DNA of 64,000 nucleotides from Panax quinquefolius (Eukaryota > Streptophyta > Magnoliopsida > Apiales > Araliaceae), in contig CM035151.1 of NCBI GenBank assembly GCA_020205615.1, positions 17,710,322-17,774,321 of the forward strand, in the 5' to 3' direction. The notes under the pieces are model-generated. The model was not told where the DNA came from. It was given only the letters and a program-made list of their open reading frames with translations, and ran no database searches. How positions within the stretch are numbered: position 1 is the stretch's first letter; each line of letters begins with the position of its first letter. Positions 46,899-58,500 of the stretch are shown in pieces. Made by a program: the position numbers and the translations under genes.

Positions 46899-48357
46899 AT
46901 CCCTTCATAGCTGGTAGGGTTCTTTATGAATGTATGTATACACTTTTTGAATAGTTGATACTTATTGGAAGGTGAGAGATTGGATATATTAATACCCAAT
47001 AATGACAAGCTCTCTAGGTTTCTATTTAAATAAGAGGGCCCACATTTTAACATATTGTCGATTATAGTTAAACAAAATGAATATTTAATATTAAAATATT
47101 TAGTAGAATTACAAGTTATTTAAGCCTATTTTTCCACTACGCATTGATGCTTTATCGAGTTTTAATCAAATATAAAAGATTGCACAAAATATTAAAATAT
47201 TAAAATATTTAAAAATATTAAGTAGAAGTTTACAAGTTATCTACTTACTACTTTTTTTTTTAACACATTTATGTTTTATCACTTTTAATCAAATATAAAG
47301 AGATTGCACAAAATTTATTTTGACTTACAAATATAATGTTAAAAATAAATATTAGTAATATAAAAATAAATATAATTATATTATAAATAAATAAATATAT
47401 AAATATAAATATTATTTTTAATATTAATATATTAAAAATAAATAAAATAAATATATAATTATGCAAGATATATAATTATATTATTAATAATTATGCAAGA
47501 TGTAATAAAGATGTAAATATTATTAATATAAAATAAATATAATTATATTACATCTTTATATAAATATATTAAAATAAATATAATTATATTACATCTTTAT
47601 ATAAATAAATATAATTATATTACATCTTTATATAAATATATTAAAAATAAATATAATTATATTACATCTTTATATAAATAAATATAATTATATAAAGATG
47701 TAATATAATTATATTTATTTTTATATTAATAATATTTACATCTTTATTACATCTTGCATAATTATTAATAATATAATTATATATCTTGCATAATTATATA
47801 TTTATTATATTTATTTTTAATATATTAATATTAAAATAATATTAATATTTATATATTTATAATATAATTATATTTATAATATAATTATATTTATTTTTAT
47901 ATTACTAATATTTATTTTAACATTATATTTGTAAGTCAAAATAAATTTTGTGCAATCTCTTTATATTTGATTAAAAAGTGATAAAGCATGAATGTGTTAA
48001 AAAAAAAAGATAACTTCAGAATTTCTACTTAATATTTTTAAATATTTTAATATTTTAATATTTTGTGCAATCTCTTTATATTCGATTAAAACCGATAAAG
48101 CATCAATGCGTAGTGGGTAAAGAGAGTAGCCAGAAAACTTCAAATTCTACTAAATATTTTAATATTAAATATTCATTTTGTTTAACTATACCGACAATAT
48201 GTTAAAATGTGGGCCCTCTTATTTAAATAGAAACCTAGAGATATCATGTCATTTGGGTATTAATATATCTCAATCTCACCTTCCAATAAGTCGATCAACT
48301 CATCCAAAAGGGGGTACAGACAGCCTCATAAAGAACCTACCGCCACGGAAGTGGATC

Positions 48358-48361
<4 letters not shown>
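46895..48361. mobile_element. 1.47-kb palindrome (foldback element)
   Basis: Left arm 46895 to about 47682 and right arm about 47684-48361 are inverted copies. Matching blocks include GGGATCC, GGTTCTTTATGA, CACCTTCCAATAAG (in inverse order), TTAAAATGTGGGCCC, CAAAATGAATATTTAATATT, GATTGCACAAAAT and TTACATCTTTATATA around the axis at about 47683. The left arm is about 110 bp longer through tandem TATAATTATATTACATC units near 47530-47680. Both arms produce related ORFs (MLKCGPSYLNRNLE) only because they are copies. No transposase is seen. Flanks are (TA)n, hiding any target duplication. Confidence 0.82.

Positions 48362-48414
<53 letters not shown>
48361..48414. repeat. (TA)n microsatellite
   Basis: Lies between the palindrome and the CACTA element. 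Confidence 0.9.
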
Positions 48415-48417
<3 letters not shown>

Positions 48418-48429
48418 TACAAGAAAAGG

Positions 48430-48690
48430 GCCATCTCATGACCAATGATATCAACGATCGCCTATCTCGTCAGCCGATAATAGTATTAGCGACCGCTTAT
48501 CTCGACCAAAAGAAATCTAGTCGCTAAGATAGATCAATCGATCGACGCGGTCAGCCGATCGATCGCCGAGAAGAATTTCCCCAAAAATTTGGTGCGAAAC
48601 TTTGGTAGCGGCGACCAATCTATATCGTGACCGCTAGCGGCCGCTAATATGTCCACATCATTAAAACTAGCGACCGCGACGCGGTTGTTG
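48430..48690. repeat. Left subterminal repeats of CACTA element
   Basis: Repeated GCGACCGC, CGATCG and TAGCGGC-type motifs in both orientations, matching the right subterminal zone at 53320-53640 (GATCGCGACGCGGTCA and similar). Confidence 0.7.
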
Positions 48691-49237
48691 ATGAATAATC
48701 GGATGATTCTTATAACCCGGATCAGATTCAGGCATTCATTCGAACCAGTCGACAAGGAAAAAAAGAGGGAGAAACTCAGACGAGGGAGAAGAGGGAGTAG
48801 GGGGAGAAGAGAAGAGAACCACCAACATTTCTGGTTACCGACGCCTTCACCATCACCGTACCACCTTCGGTAACCCCTTTAATCTTCCTTTCATAATTTA
48901 TTGTATATTACAATCTTCCTTTCACAATTTATTACTTTCTTCGCTCCAAAATTATGGGTAAATCGATATGAAGACCGATTTACTTTATTGTATGTTATGG
49001 GTATATTCGTTCCAAAATTATGGGTTTATTATGGGTAGCTTCATATTTTGTTGAGACCGATTTTTTTGGAGAAGTTCATATTTCCTTATGAATAGGAAGA
49101 AATTCATATTTTGTTAAGAATCGACTTTGGGTGGTGATATGAAGAAATTCTTATTTTGATAAAGAATCGATTTTGTTGGAGAAGTTCATATATACTTCTA
49201 TTAATTTGTTTTGAGTATACTAGTTTAATTTGCATTA

Positions 49238-49352
49238 TTATATTGGAAATTTGTATATTTCTCTTGGTTTGTGTCTTGGGTGCCTAGAAATGACTTTATA
49301 TACATACTTTGCGTGCGTGTGGCTAGTCCATATTATAGGGGAGACTCGCTAA
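49238..49352 (+). repeat. About 110-bp dispersed repeat, copy 1
   Basis: ATTTCTCTTGGTTTGTGTC ... GGCTAGTCCATATTATAGGG; the second copy is at 51532-51646. Confidence 0.85.
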
Positions 49353-49810
49353 TTTTTTTATTAGTCGGGTAGTTATGAACATTTATATTATTAACGAGCC
49401 TATTGTTGATCCACTAAAGCCTATTAAGGGCTATTGGAGTTGATGGGTTGGGCTTGGGAACAACGAGGCCACACCAAGCTTAGCCAAGCCTCACTTGAGC
49501 CAAGCCAAGCTTGGTTGTTAGCATGGTAAGCTATTGGGTCATTAAGTCAAAATAAGCGATCTTTAGGGAACCCATTAGGCAACAGGAGAAGGTAACTAGA
49601 CACACATGGTCAATAAAGAGACTGTTTATCTTTTTAACAAGGGTATTTAACACTTATGTATATAAGAATAAAGCTACAAAATGTTATAGAAGTTTATAAA
49701 TTGCTAAACCAAGTTATGCATGCTTACAAGTATGCTCAAGTCATATGGTTACAAGTATGCTCAAGTCATATATTAATTAACATTTATAATGTTGTCTGTA
49801 GTAGGTACCA

Positions 49811-50930
49811 TGGAATCATGGACCTCTATTCGCATCAGTAGTTGGATGGCACGACGAAAGTCAAGTGCCCAGATAAATGCTTCTGATTGAATTTAGAATT
49901 TGGTTGCCAAGTGTTTTTGGAGTATCGCGCGATAGTCACCCGAGAATGTATGAATGGTAAGTCGCAGATCACGATGTCCATGTTTAAAGTGTAAGAATGT
50001 AAATTATATGGACAGAGACATGGTAAACTATCATTTACTTATTTCGGGTTCATGAGAAATTACGAAGAATCTTTGGTGGGCACACAAGAGAGAGAGATGG
50101 TGGCATCACACAAGTACACAATTCAGGCGAGTAGTACTCATCGTATGAATGAAATGGTCCATGATATTGCAGGGCGATTTTGATTGGGAGCAAGAGAGAG
50201 CAACCTATGAATTCGATGCCAAAGACTTCTTTAAGTTGTTAGATGAGGGTAGCAAGCCATTGTGGCATGGTTGCACCAAACACACTACATTATCTCAGAA
50301 TGGCGACATTACTTAACATCAAAGGCCGATCACAACATGAGCCATGAGTGTTTTGAGTCACTCTTGAAGGCAATTAAGAGCATGTTGCTGACGGTGAGAA
50401 ATTACACCGTAACTATTACTTTTGTAAGAAAATGGTGAAGAAGTTGGGTCTTGAATACCAAAAGATCGATGCATGTCCCAACGATCGCATGTTGTTTTAT
50501 AAGGAAAATGAACAGATGACAAGGTGCGTTTTGCGATCATGATCGGTTTAGGCCTAATAAAGAGGTGTGACTACAAAAAAATCAAGTATACCGTTTAAGA
50601 TTCTAAGGTATTTTCCAATAACACATCGACTAAAAAGATTGTACATGTCTTCAAGATCAGCTGAACATATGAGTTGGCATGCGAAATCTCCAGCTAAAGA
50701 TGGAGAACTAAATCATCCCGCAGATGGGCAGGCTTGGAAAGATTTCAACTTAGCACATCCTGAATTTGCATTGGAACCTAGAAATGTGAGGCTTAGATTG
50801 TCCACCGATGGTTTCAATCCGTTTGGCCACTCAGCTGTTCCGTACTCATGTTGGCCTGTGATTGTTACTCCGTACAACTTGCCTCTTTGGATGTGTATGA
50901 CATTGATACTGAGGAGGAAGAGTTATTGAC
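49811..50930 (+). pseudogene. CACTA TNP2-type transposase, decayed and truncated
   Basis: The translated trace across frames starts with the N-terminal cysteine/histidine region (CK...YMDRDMV-like, GFMRNYEESLVGTQERE). It continues with a W.GC..HT segment, NMSHECFESLLKAIKSML, KKLGLEYQKIDACPNDRMLFY, then YFPITHRLKRLYMSSRSAEH and RLSTDGFNPFGHSAVPYSCW. These follow the order of the Transposase_21 (TNP2) domain. Stops and frameshifts are present up to 50566. Similarity ends abruptly near 50895 after PYNLPLWMC, so the catalytic C-terminal part is deleted and the element could not move by itself. Confidence 0.88.
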
Positions 50931-51035
50931 TGAATCTGACACAGAATCTGAAACAGATGATGGTTATGAATCTGCAACACGTATACAAGATGATTCTGAA
51001 TCGACATTGACACTTGAACTCATGAAATGTATGTT
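50895..51035 (+). pseudogene. Acidic ORF segment downstream of the TNP2 truncation
   Basis: After a one-frame change the sequence reads DVYDIDTEEEELLTESDTES and continues acidic and Ser/Thr-rich to about ELMKCM. It resembles an acidic tail and may be the C-terminus of TNP2 or the first exon of the second gene, brought close by the internal deletion. Confidence 0.45.
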
Positions 51036-51063
51036 TAGCAATACATGTTTTTTATATCATTGT

Positions 51064-51229
51064 CATGTTTATGTACTAAACTATTTAAATGCAACTTTTG
51101 TTTATTGTCATTTTATATTCATATATATACATGTTTATATCACTGTCATGTTTATGTACTAAACTATTTAAATGCAACTTTTGTTTATTGTCATTTTATA
51201 TTCATATATATACATGTTTATATCACTGT
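51064..51229 (+). repeat. 83-bp tandem duplication
   Basis: Two nearly identical 83-bp units starting CATGTTTATGTACTAAAC at 51064 and 51147, plus a partial third. It lies in a probable intron of the second CACTA gene. Confidence 0.9.
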
Positions 51230-51300
51230 CATGTTTATTGTCATATATACATGTAATCAAATATGACTCCTAATAACATCTTGAAATTTGTAATATACAG

Positions 51301-52920
51301 ATGGCTTCTGAAGCAGCGCAGAAAAAGTGCGGCTTGGGTAGGGGGCCTAATAATGTGCCCAAGGCCCCTACTAATCCCGATGATCGGATTCTTATTCAGA
51401 TTCGCCTCCCTAATAATACGACGACGTCGTCCAGATATATCATTTATATAAAAGCATTTAAGATTCCATTTATTGTATATTGGTAATGTTTTGATTGATA
51501 TTATATTGGTAATATTTTGTTTTGGTCTTATTGTATTGAAAATTTGTATATTTCTCTTGGTTTGTGTCTTGGGTGCCTAGAAATGTCCATATATACATGT
51601 CGTCGTGCATATGGCTAGTCTATATTATAGGGGAGACTATGGCAAAAAAATTTAAGTATTATAAGTATAAGTTTGAAAAATGTTCACAAATATTATAACT
51701 TAGATGTAAATTGCTTTAATATATGCTAATTGATGTTGTATATTATAGTGATTTTTCAGATAATAAGATCGTCAAGTGCATATCACAGCTGTGTTTACAG
51801 AATTGGCCTACACCTGTGATTACGTGGGCGAGCACACCTATCGCCCACAAGGATGCTGTTTGGGCAGAATTTCAGGTATGTTTTTTTTAATTATGACAAA
51901 TAATATTAATATAATATTCAAAGGATAATTATTTAGTAATGTTATTATTGTTTTTTTATTTGCAGAAACGGTATAGATGGGAGGACGCGCAGGCTTCAGT
52001 GATTCAGACATTATTCTGGCAAAAGTGCGCGGTCCGCACCAAGGACAACTTGAATAAAGAACGACAAAAAGCCATTCACAATGCCGAGATCGACCATCCA
52101 GGCCAGGGAGAGGATTATATGCACGAGCATAGCCCCTGGTGGTGCACCCAGTCCATATGGGCTGAGATGTGTGCCCAATGGAGAGCTGAGAGCTGGGTGA
52201 AAAGACGAAAGACTGCCGCCACCAACAGAGCCTCGGGTGTATCCGATGGCGAAAAGGCTAAAGGAACATACAAGTGGCAAGATTTTCACGATTGCAAAGA
52301 TATCAACGCCCGCACGATTTACAAGTTTTAATATGTTTACAATCATGAATTCAGAAAATATCCCATTTTTACTTAGTAATATTGTGTTGTTTTTGTATAG
52401 GAGTCTAAGTCTCAAGGTCAGCCTATCCATTGGGTGGATGTGTACGTGGCCACCGTGATGTGTCCGCCTGAGGCTATCCCGATTAGCGGTAATAAGTTTT
52501 AACAACCTGATCTTGTTTATTAATACTTACAAAATATTATTTTTAACTATTTAAGTGTTAACATGATGACAGGATACTTATAAGCGTTTATTGAATGAGC
52601 GCTATCCTGAAGGCACTCCACGTCCGCCTATTGATCAAGAGTTGTGGGAGAGGCGTCATTGTGAAGAAGAATTACATTAAAGGTCAAGGACAACGACGAC
52701 GCCCATCCTTCAGTGGCTCAGGCAGCTCTGCTACCTAGTCTTCACAGTCATCGAGTCATCCAGTTGTTCATACTCCGGCTGACTATGTGAGAGCTATATG
52801 TCAAGATCGAAATATTCTGAAGATACTGGGCGGGCACCTAGGGGCTCTTGATCCTGAGGAGTTAGTTGAAGCAAAGGCAAAGAACAAAGCAGGATGTTAT
52901 GGGGATGGCGACGAGGTATA
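51301..52920 (+). pseudogene. CACTA second gene, Transposase_24 (Ptta/En/Spm)-like
   Basis: Exon-like pieces separated by AT-rich introns. 51301-51430 (MASEAAQKKCGLGRGPNNVP) has a basic start. About 51755-51883 is a segment ending AHKDAVWAEFQ at a GT splice donor. 51966-52290 follows an AG acceptor (KRYRWEDAQASVIQTLFWQK, then NRASGVSDGEKAKGTYK). About 52400-52490 contains GQPIHWVDVYVATVM, and 52572-52915 contains RLLNERYPEGTPRPP and a Ser/Gln-rich tail. The KRYRW...NRA motif order is that of plant Ptta/En/Spm transposase family proteins, the TNPA-like DNA-binding partner. The expected GGS...HARRL-like segment is missing and frame changes occur. Confidence 0.75.
51532..51646 (+). repeat. About 110-bp dispersed repeat, copy 2
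   Basis: Matches 49238-49352, including TTGGGTGCCTAGAAATG and TATTATAGGGGAGACT. Confidence 0.85.
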
Positions 52921-53657
52921 AAATTAATTTATGTATGTATTATCGTAATATATACCAAGATCAACATATTTATTATATTTGTAACTTGTTTTATTATTTT
53001 GTTAATTATGTGGTGATCAAGGAGGGATGACGCTTGACATAACCTTGTACTTGTATATTCATTATTTGGATGTTTTGTATATATGTTACTTAAACAAGTT
53101 TTGAAATGTTATTATATTTATTCAAATCATATTGGTTTTTAAAGGTTTATATACTAGTTTGGTGTATGTGTTGGTGGGACGATGGATGTTTATATTGTTT
53201 TTGTATGTTGTTTATCTTGGTGTGTATGTGTGTTGGGATAAAGCGGGTAGAAAAGCAGTACGTGTTTTTGGGAATTCGCAAAGCAGCAAAAATCTGGTCA
53301 GTAATTTTTTTTATATCAATGATCGCGACGCGGTCATTGAACGTTATTAATGACGCAAGATAGTATCGTCGAACCGCGTGTGGTCGCCGATAATGGTCAC
53401 GACACGCGGACCACGTCGCCTTTTGGCCCGACCATGTCGATTTCACATTTCAATAATCCGATTTGTCATTTTTGGCCGCTTCATATGGCGATCGCAGATA
53501 TCTCTTGTCGCTAATAGTGGTGTCGATGTGCATCCCAATGACCAGATTTTATCGCGACGACTATCGCCGATGATCACTTTCGATCGCAGATAGCTATCTA
53601 CTGACCGAAAGTGATATCGCTAATAGTCGGTCGCTGATAAGCCTTTTTGTTGTAGTG

Positions 53658-53683
53658 TATATGTGTGTGTGTGTGTGTGTGTT
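53658..53683. repeat. (TG)n microsatellite
   Basis: GTGTGTGT run directly after the right end of the CACTA element. Confidence 0.85.
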
Positions 53684-53761
53684 TAAATATTCGATAATAA
53701 CAGGACCATGCATTGACTAGGTGTGGAATATTGAACTGTACGTAAGACTAGTAATTTTCAA

Positions 53762-54527
53762 AGGCTAAACTAATGATTTGGCCATCAAAGTTGGCACGTT
53801 TTATTGAATATCCATCAACTTTTAATTTTCAAATTAAATCATCGAACTAATTTTATTTTCAAATTGGGTCATTCAGATTTAAAAAAAATTGACAGACGTT
53901 AGATTTTTTGTCTCACATTAGTGTTGATGTGGCAAGAAAAAACTAAAAATATTGCTTATGTGGCAAAAAAAATCAAAAGCAGATTTTAAAAAAAAAATTA
54001 ACATTTTAAAGTTTTAAAATAACAAAAACATAATAAAATAAAACAAAAAAATACTGATTTTTTTAAAATATATTTTTTAAAAAATAGACTTTTTATAAAA
54101 AAATCCGTTTTTTTAAAAAAATCTGTTTTTAAAAATAAACTATTTTTTCAAAAAACTTTTTTTTAAAAAAATATGTGCTTTTAAAAAAAAAATCTGTTTT
54201 TTAAACAAATTCTGTTTTTTCAAAAAAATCTGTATTTTTTTTTTATTTTATTATGTTTTTGTTATTTTTAAAACTTTAAAATGTTAATTTTTTTATTTTT
54301 AAAATCTGTTTTTGATTTTTTTTTGCCACATAAGCAATATTTTTTAGTTTTTCTTGCCACGTCGTCAGCACCACGTAGATAAAAATCTAACGTCTGTCAA
54401 TTTTTTTTAACAGAATGACCCAATTTGAAAATAAAAATTAGTTCAATGACTTAATTTAAAAAATTAAAAATTCAATCAGATAGTCAATAAAATATATAAC
54501 TTTGATGGCCAAATCATTAATTTTGCC
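53762..54527. mobile_element. MULE-like foldback MITE with probable 9-bp TSD
   Basis: Long inverted arms (over 300 bp each). Left GGCTAAACTAATGATTTGG ... TTGACAGACGTTAGATTTTT ... GCCACATAAGCAATATT-type blocks reappear inverted on the right, ending CCAAATCATTAATTTTGCC. Flanks AATTTTCAA (53753-53761) and AATCTTCAA (54528-54536) match at 8 of 9 bases, the length typical of Mutator-like elements. The centre (54000-54250) is a run of AAAAAATCTGTTTTT-type repeats. Noncoding. Confidence 0.82.
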
Positions 54528-54536
54528 AATCTTCAA

Positions 54537-55030
54537 AAGACAAATGCATTATGCATGGTACACATTTAGTTTATATTATTAATTAATAGTAATACCATTG
54601 TTAGCTTGTAGCTAGTATATACCCTAGGCTACGCTAGGCACTGGACAGAAACAAATATAATACTGCATGGTAGTATTTCAAAGATTACGTACCTTCGTAT
54701 GCAAGCAGCAAGTATTTAAGCGTCTGATTACAGTAGCAACTACTAGCTGATTCCATAATATCTCAAACTTTTTATATTGGGTAGTGTTTAGGGAATTAGG
54801 ATTTTTTTTCATTTCAAATGTAATAGAAATTTTTTATTTTATATGTGTGATGTAATGATGATGAGAAATAAAAAAATTCTATTTCATTTGAAAGGTAGGG
54901 AATCCTAGTCCGTGTTTAGGGGTGTTCAGGAGAATAATGCCTCCATTTCTCTCACATACATGGGCCCCACTGCAGGCAAAAGGAGTGCAGAGTGTTTTGG
55001 GCATGACTTTCCCAAGCATCCTAAAATTTT
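54537..55030. other. Intergenic DNA
   Basis: AT-rich, with a short AGTCCGTGTTTAGGG / GGGTAGTGTTTAGGG similarity around 54778 and 54908 that may mark a small element; no gene. Confidence 0.45.
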
Positions 55031-58000
55031 GAGGATTGGATTGGATTTTCTTTTCCTGGAACCACTCTTTTGAGCATGTTCTCTTACTTCCTCCGACTTC
55101 TTTAGTAACTTTCGGCTTCCCCACTTTCGCATCTGTCGTATTCGGGAGAGCTCGCAGACCATTTAGCAATGCCAGCAGCCTAGTGAGGGCTGACTGTCTG
55201 GGAACAAGTTAAGACAGGGCCTGCTGTGCTTGTTTCTCATGAGATTGGGTGATGGAATCAGAAAGAGGCTAATAAATCCAAAGCACTACTATACCAAAGT
55301 CTTGTACTCGAACTGGTAAGAACGACGACCCAACTTGCTGGCTGACTATTACCTGCTTACTTACTGGCTGACTTGGCAGCTGCCTTGAAAGCCTATTCCG
55401 ATGGCGAGCAGTTACGATGGCTCCTTCCTAAATAAGTTATCTAAAAGTAAGTCCCTAACTGTCTGCTTCCACTTTAAGTTACTGCCCTGAAGTATTAGAC
55501 CAGCTCCTGGTGAAGAATAAGGTTTTTGAGATGCCCTGAGCCTAGATGGCCAAACGAAGTCGTACTGAGGACCCTAAGTACTGTCAGAAACATCAGTACA
55601 TACAACATCCCTTTTCAGGGATTGTTGGACCTTCACGAACTTGCTAGAAACGGAGTACCGTGCTAGCAGGATCCCTATAAAGAAAGTCTCACAGAAAGAG
55701 AAGACGACTTGGAATTCGGTGGGAATCCACAAAGACAGCGTAGGAGATATCGCCCATTATACTGCAATATGGTGAGCATAGCCATTTCTGATGAAAGAGA
55801 GATTTTCGATCCTGGTGTTGACGAACAAGACTTAAGATCGCGGCTCGTACCAGTAAAGCCACAGAAATCAAAGAAGACACACGAAGGAAGGCAGTAGCAC
55901 TAGCTTGAGAACTCTTTTGAGTTCTGAGGAATGATAAATAGCTGGACCGTAGGGAGAGGAAAGGCTCTAACATCATCAAATTATATTATTGTGTTATCCC
56001 CAGATACGCCAGATTATTGAGTAGCATAGAAGGCCACCCTTAGTCTGACTGTGAAAGACGGAAAGCTTAGAGCATGTTGAAATAATTAGGAAGAGAATAT
56101 ATTTTAGGGAGGAAGTGAAATATAACTTTAGAGAATATAAGAACACTTTGATTTCACTTGCATCAAATGAACAAAATACAAGACTATTTATAGGACTTCT
56201 ATGATATTTCTAGAGCCACATTAATAATTACTATATATATGACCGTATTCATGTACACAAATCTAACCATTACATGTTCCAAGACATTTCAAATACATCC
56301 ATGTACGTATATGTATCATGTACTTGGATATCACCAATTCATGTACTAATATTAATTAAGATAATTCTTGAATAATCTAGAATATATTTGGTTTAGTTAA
56401 CAGAGCAGTATTTGAAGACCTTTTAGAGACTCGCGTACTCCTTTCTTAGGTTTGAATCTCGAACAAGCACACTGCTCCTTAAGGATTGAACCAACCTACT
56501 TTCTCGTACACTTCTGGCTAGCTAGTTTCACTTCCGATGCTAAGGTCCCGCTCGTTCCGTAGTAGTCAGTGTCACCAACAACAGCCTCTCGTGTAGAAAA
56601 CTAGACTCGTGGGGTTGGTCGAGCATATTTCATCTCTCCTACTGCATTAAAGAGTCCAAGGCCAAGCCTTAAATCAATCAGCTTAATTCGATTAGTCGTA
56701 ACCAAAACAAAAGTGAGCTAGCCGTCTTTATTTGAATTTGCCTCTCATCTGCTTAAAGAAATCCCCCTAATAGGACTGACTATCGAAAAGGTGGGTGCAC
56801 GCTCCTTATGAAGGATTGAATAGACTCTAAAGGCCTCCTTTTCTACTAGACAGAGCTACAACCCTAACTTCCCTCTTTGATTCTCGAAAGGGAACTGAAT
56901 AGGGGCTGAAATCGTAAAGGACATTGCAACAAAGCTACGATTACCGAGTATGAGTATGGCGTCGGGGAGAGGGGATAATGAGCTGGGGTTGGGGTGAGAC
57001 CCCTAGCTCCGTTCCTCTCCAACCGGTACCTAGCATTCATTCTGAAAGTCGGTAGCGTACATGTTCTAAGAACAAGCGTTAACGGTAGCACCGCTTTTCT
57101 ACACTCTGGTCTCCCTACCAAACTCTCTCACTCGTTCATTCTAATCGCCCTCAGTTTAAAGGTCGTAGTATCTTGAGAGTGCGGGCTTAGGATGTAATTC
57201 TTTCCCAGAGCTGAGTAAACCATTCCATTGGAGCCTCATTCTATTCTCTTCCAAGAAATGTGAAAAAAGAAATCGCCTCCTTTCTCTATAGAAGGTGGTA
57301 GCGTACTATTGTATTTTTTATAAAGAGTTTTCATTTCGCCCTAATGAATAAGCAGGACAAAGTAATCAGCACACTCAGATCCCACCAATAACTTGCTCTA
57401 GGAATAACCACATTTCTCGGACTGTAAGCGCTCACAGACTATACTAGAAGTGGAGGCAGGCTATTTTAGTAGCTTATAAAAGTTCCATCTTCCTCTTCTC
57501 TTTCTCATCTTTATATGAGCAATATGACCTATATATTGAAAGTTTTTCTAAATTCATATTAGCACCTATCGATTTGGTAAATGATAATGGAAACGCAGCT
57601 AATTAGTGCCAAAAGGAGAAAACAAGGCAGGGAAGCTAATTGCGCCTTTCACTTCTTTTTGATTGGATTTCCCTTTCGTCTTCCGATAGTTCTGAGCTGC
57701 AAAGTGAGCTTCAAAAACTAGCAACCTTTGAAAAAAAAAGAGAAAAATGAGGCACAGTAGTGGTTTTTTTTCTAAGGATGGATATGAGCTCTATCATACC
57801 GCTATTCCTGACTAAAGATAGAGAGAATATGAATGGGTCGGTCTGCCTATACGAATAGGACTGTAACTTCTTTCTCTAACTCTTTTTAGTTAGAAATTGT
57901 TGAATCTTGTTTTCAGTATATTTATTATCATTGTTGACTTGAACTAGTTAAATGCGGTTCTTTATTTGAAGTCTTGTTTCGTGTGAGGCACTGAGGAGGT

Positions 58001-58500
58001 TTTTTTAATAAGACTTTCGCCATTCTGTTTCCAGTGTCCCTTATTCGTAGTGGTATCCCTCAATGTATCCTGGCGTTTCATAGAAAGATGTCAAGGCAGA
58101 TCAATTAGTGATGTTTTACCTCTCACTATTTTCCATTTTTAAATGGAATATTAATAAGCACAAGAAATAAAAAAATTTGAATTTGAATCGATCGTAAGCC
58201 ACCAGCTATTGTTCCAGTCAAATTATGTTCCGACTCTAGATAAGGTCCTTCTTTCTTCCGTTAGACTCCTCCGATTTTCTACCTAAAAATAGATGTTTCG
58301 ACGTGCTCAGCCGTCCAGATTTTTGTGTTTTCCCACGTGTCTATGGGACTCTTTAGTTAAGGGTGGAGCCTCTTGCGTAAACTCTGATACCGACTCAACT
58401 AGATTCCATCTTTCTCGCTATGATTCGACTGTCTAACATTCTTGTATCTAAATATAGAAAGAAATCGAATTGATGCTTGATGGCTAGCGCTTGTGACAAT
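55030..58500. other. Mitochondrial-like segment (NUMT candidate)
   Basis: About 3.4 kb with base composition and style clearly different from the flanks: near-balanced composition, abundant AAAG/CTTTC strings, few long AT runs and no microsatellites. This texture is characteristic of plant mitochondrial intergenic DNA. ORFs of 60-96 codons occur on both strands (for example minus 57121-56864) but I cannot assign one to a known mitochondrial gene. A nuclear solo LTR inserted at 56075, so transfer preceded that insertion. Limits are approximate. An alternative is a GC-richer nuclear region. Confidence 0.55.
56075..56402 (-). mobile_element. Copia-type solo LTR, 328 bp, TSD GAGCA
   Basis: It starts TGTTGAAATAATTAGG and ends TTAGTTAACA. 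It is flanked by GAGCA at 56070-56074 and 56403-56407 (exact). The minus-strand TATA box CTATAAATA at 56185-56193 gives orientation. There is no internal domain. Size and ends fit short copia LTRs (inference). Confidence 0.9.

Larger units (their letters stand above)
48415..53657 (+). mobile_element. Defective CACTA (En/Spm) DNA transposon, 5.2 kb
   Basis: Left end TACTACAAGAAAAGGG (first C replaced by T) and right end CTTTTTGTTGTAGTG are the inverted CACTACAA(G/C)AAAA termini of CACTA elements. The flanking triplets are TA-rich (ATA/TAT), so the 3-bp target duplication is ambiguous. GC-rich subterminal zones carry many GCGACCG/CGGTCGC-like repeats (48460-48680 and 53320-53640), typical binding sites of the element's own proteins. 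Inside are a truncated TNP2 gene and a second Transposase_24-like gene, both on the plus strand. Confidence 0.9.

Noticed and set aside
46820..48441. Two similar ORFs (MLKCGPSYLNRNLE...) on opposite strands, looking like a conserved small protein
   Set aside because: They lie in the two arms of the palindrome, so similarity is due to inverted duplication. They run into (TA)n-encoded YIYIYI and have no codon-level conservation.
50567..50929. Treating the 120-aa ORF as an intact host gene
   Set aside because: It is the middle of a TNP2 transposase trace inside CACTA termini and is cut at both sides.
56440..56480. GTTTGAATCTCGAAC resembling a tRNA T-arm
   Set aside because: No matching acceptor, D or anticodon arms could be found around it.
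56864..57121. 85-codon ORF in the mitochondrial-like segment
   Set aside because: No recognisable domain; such ORFs are common by chance in plant mitochondrial spacer DNA, and this copy would be nuclear.
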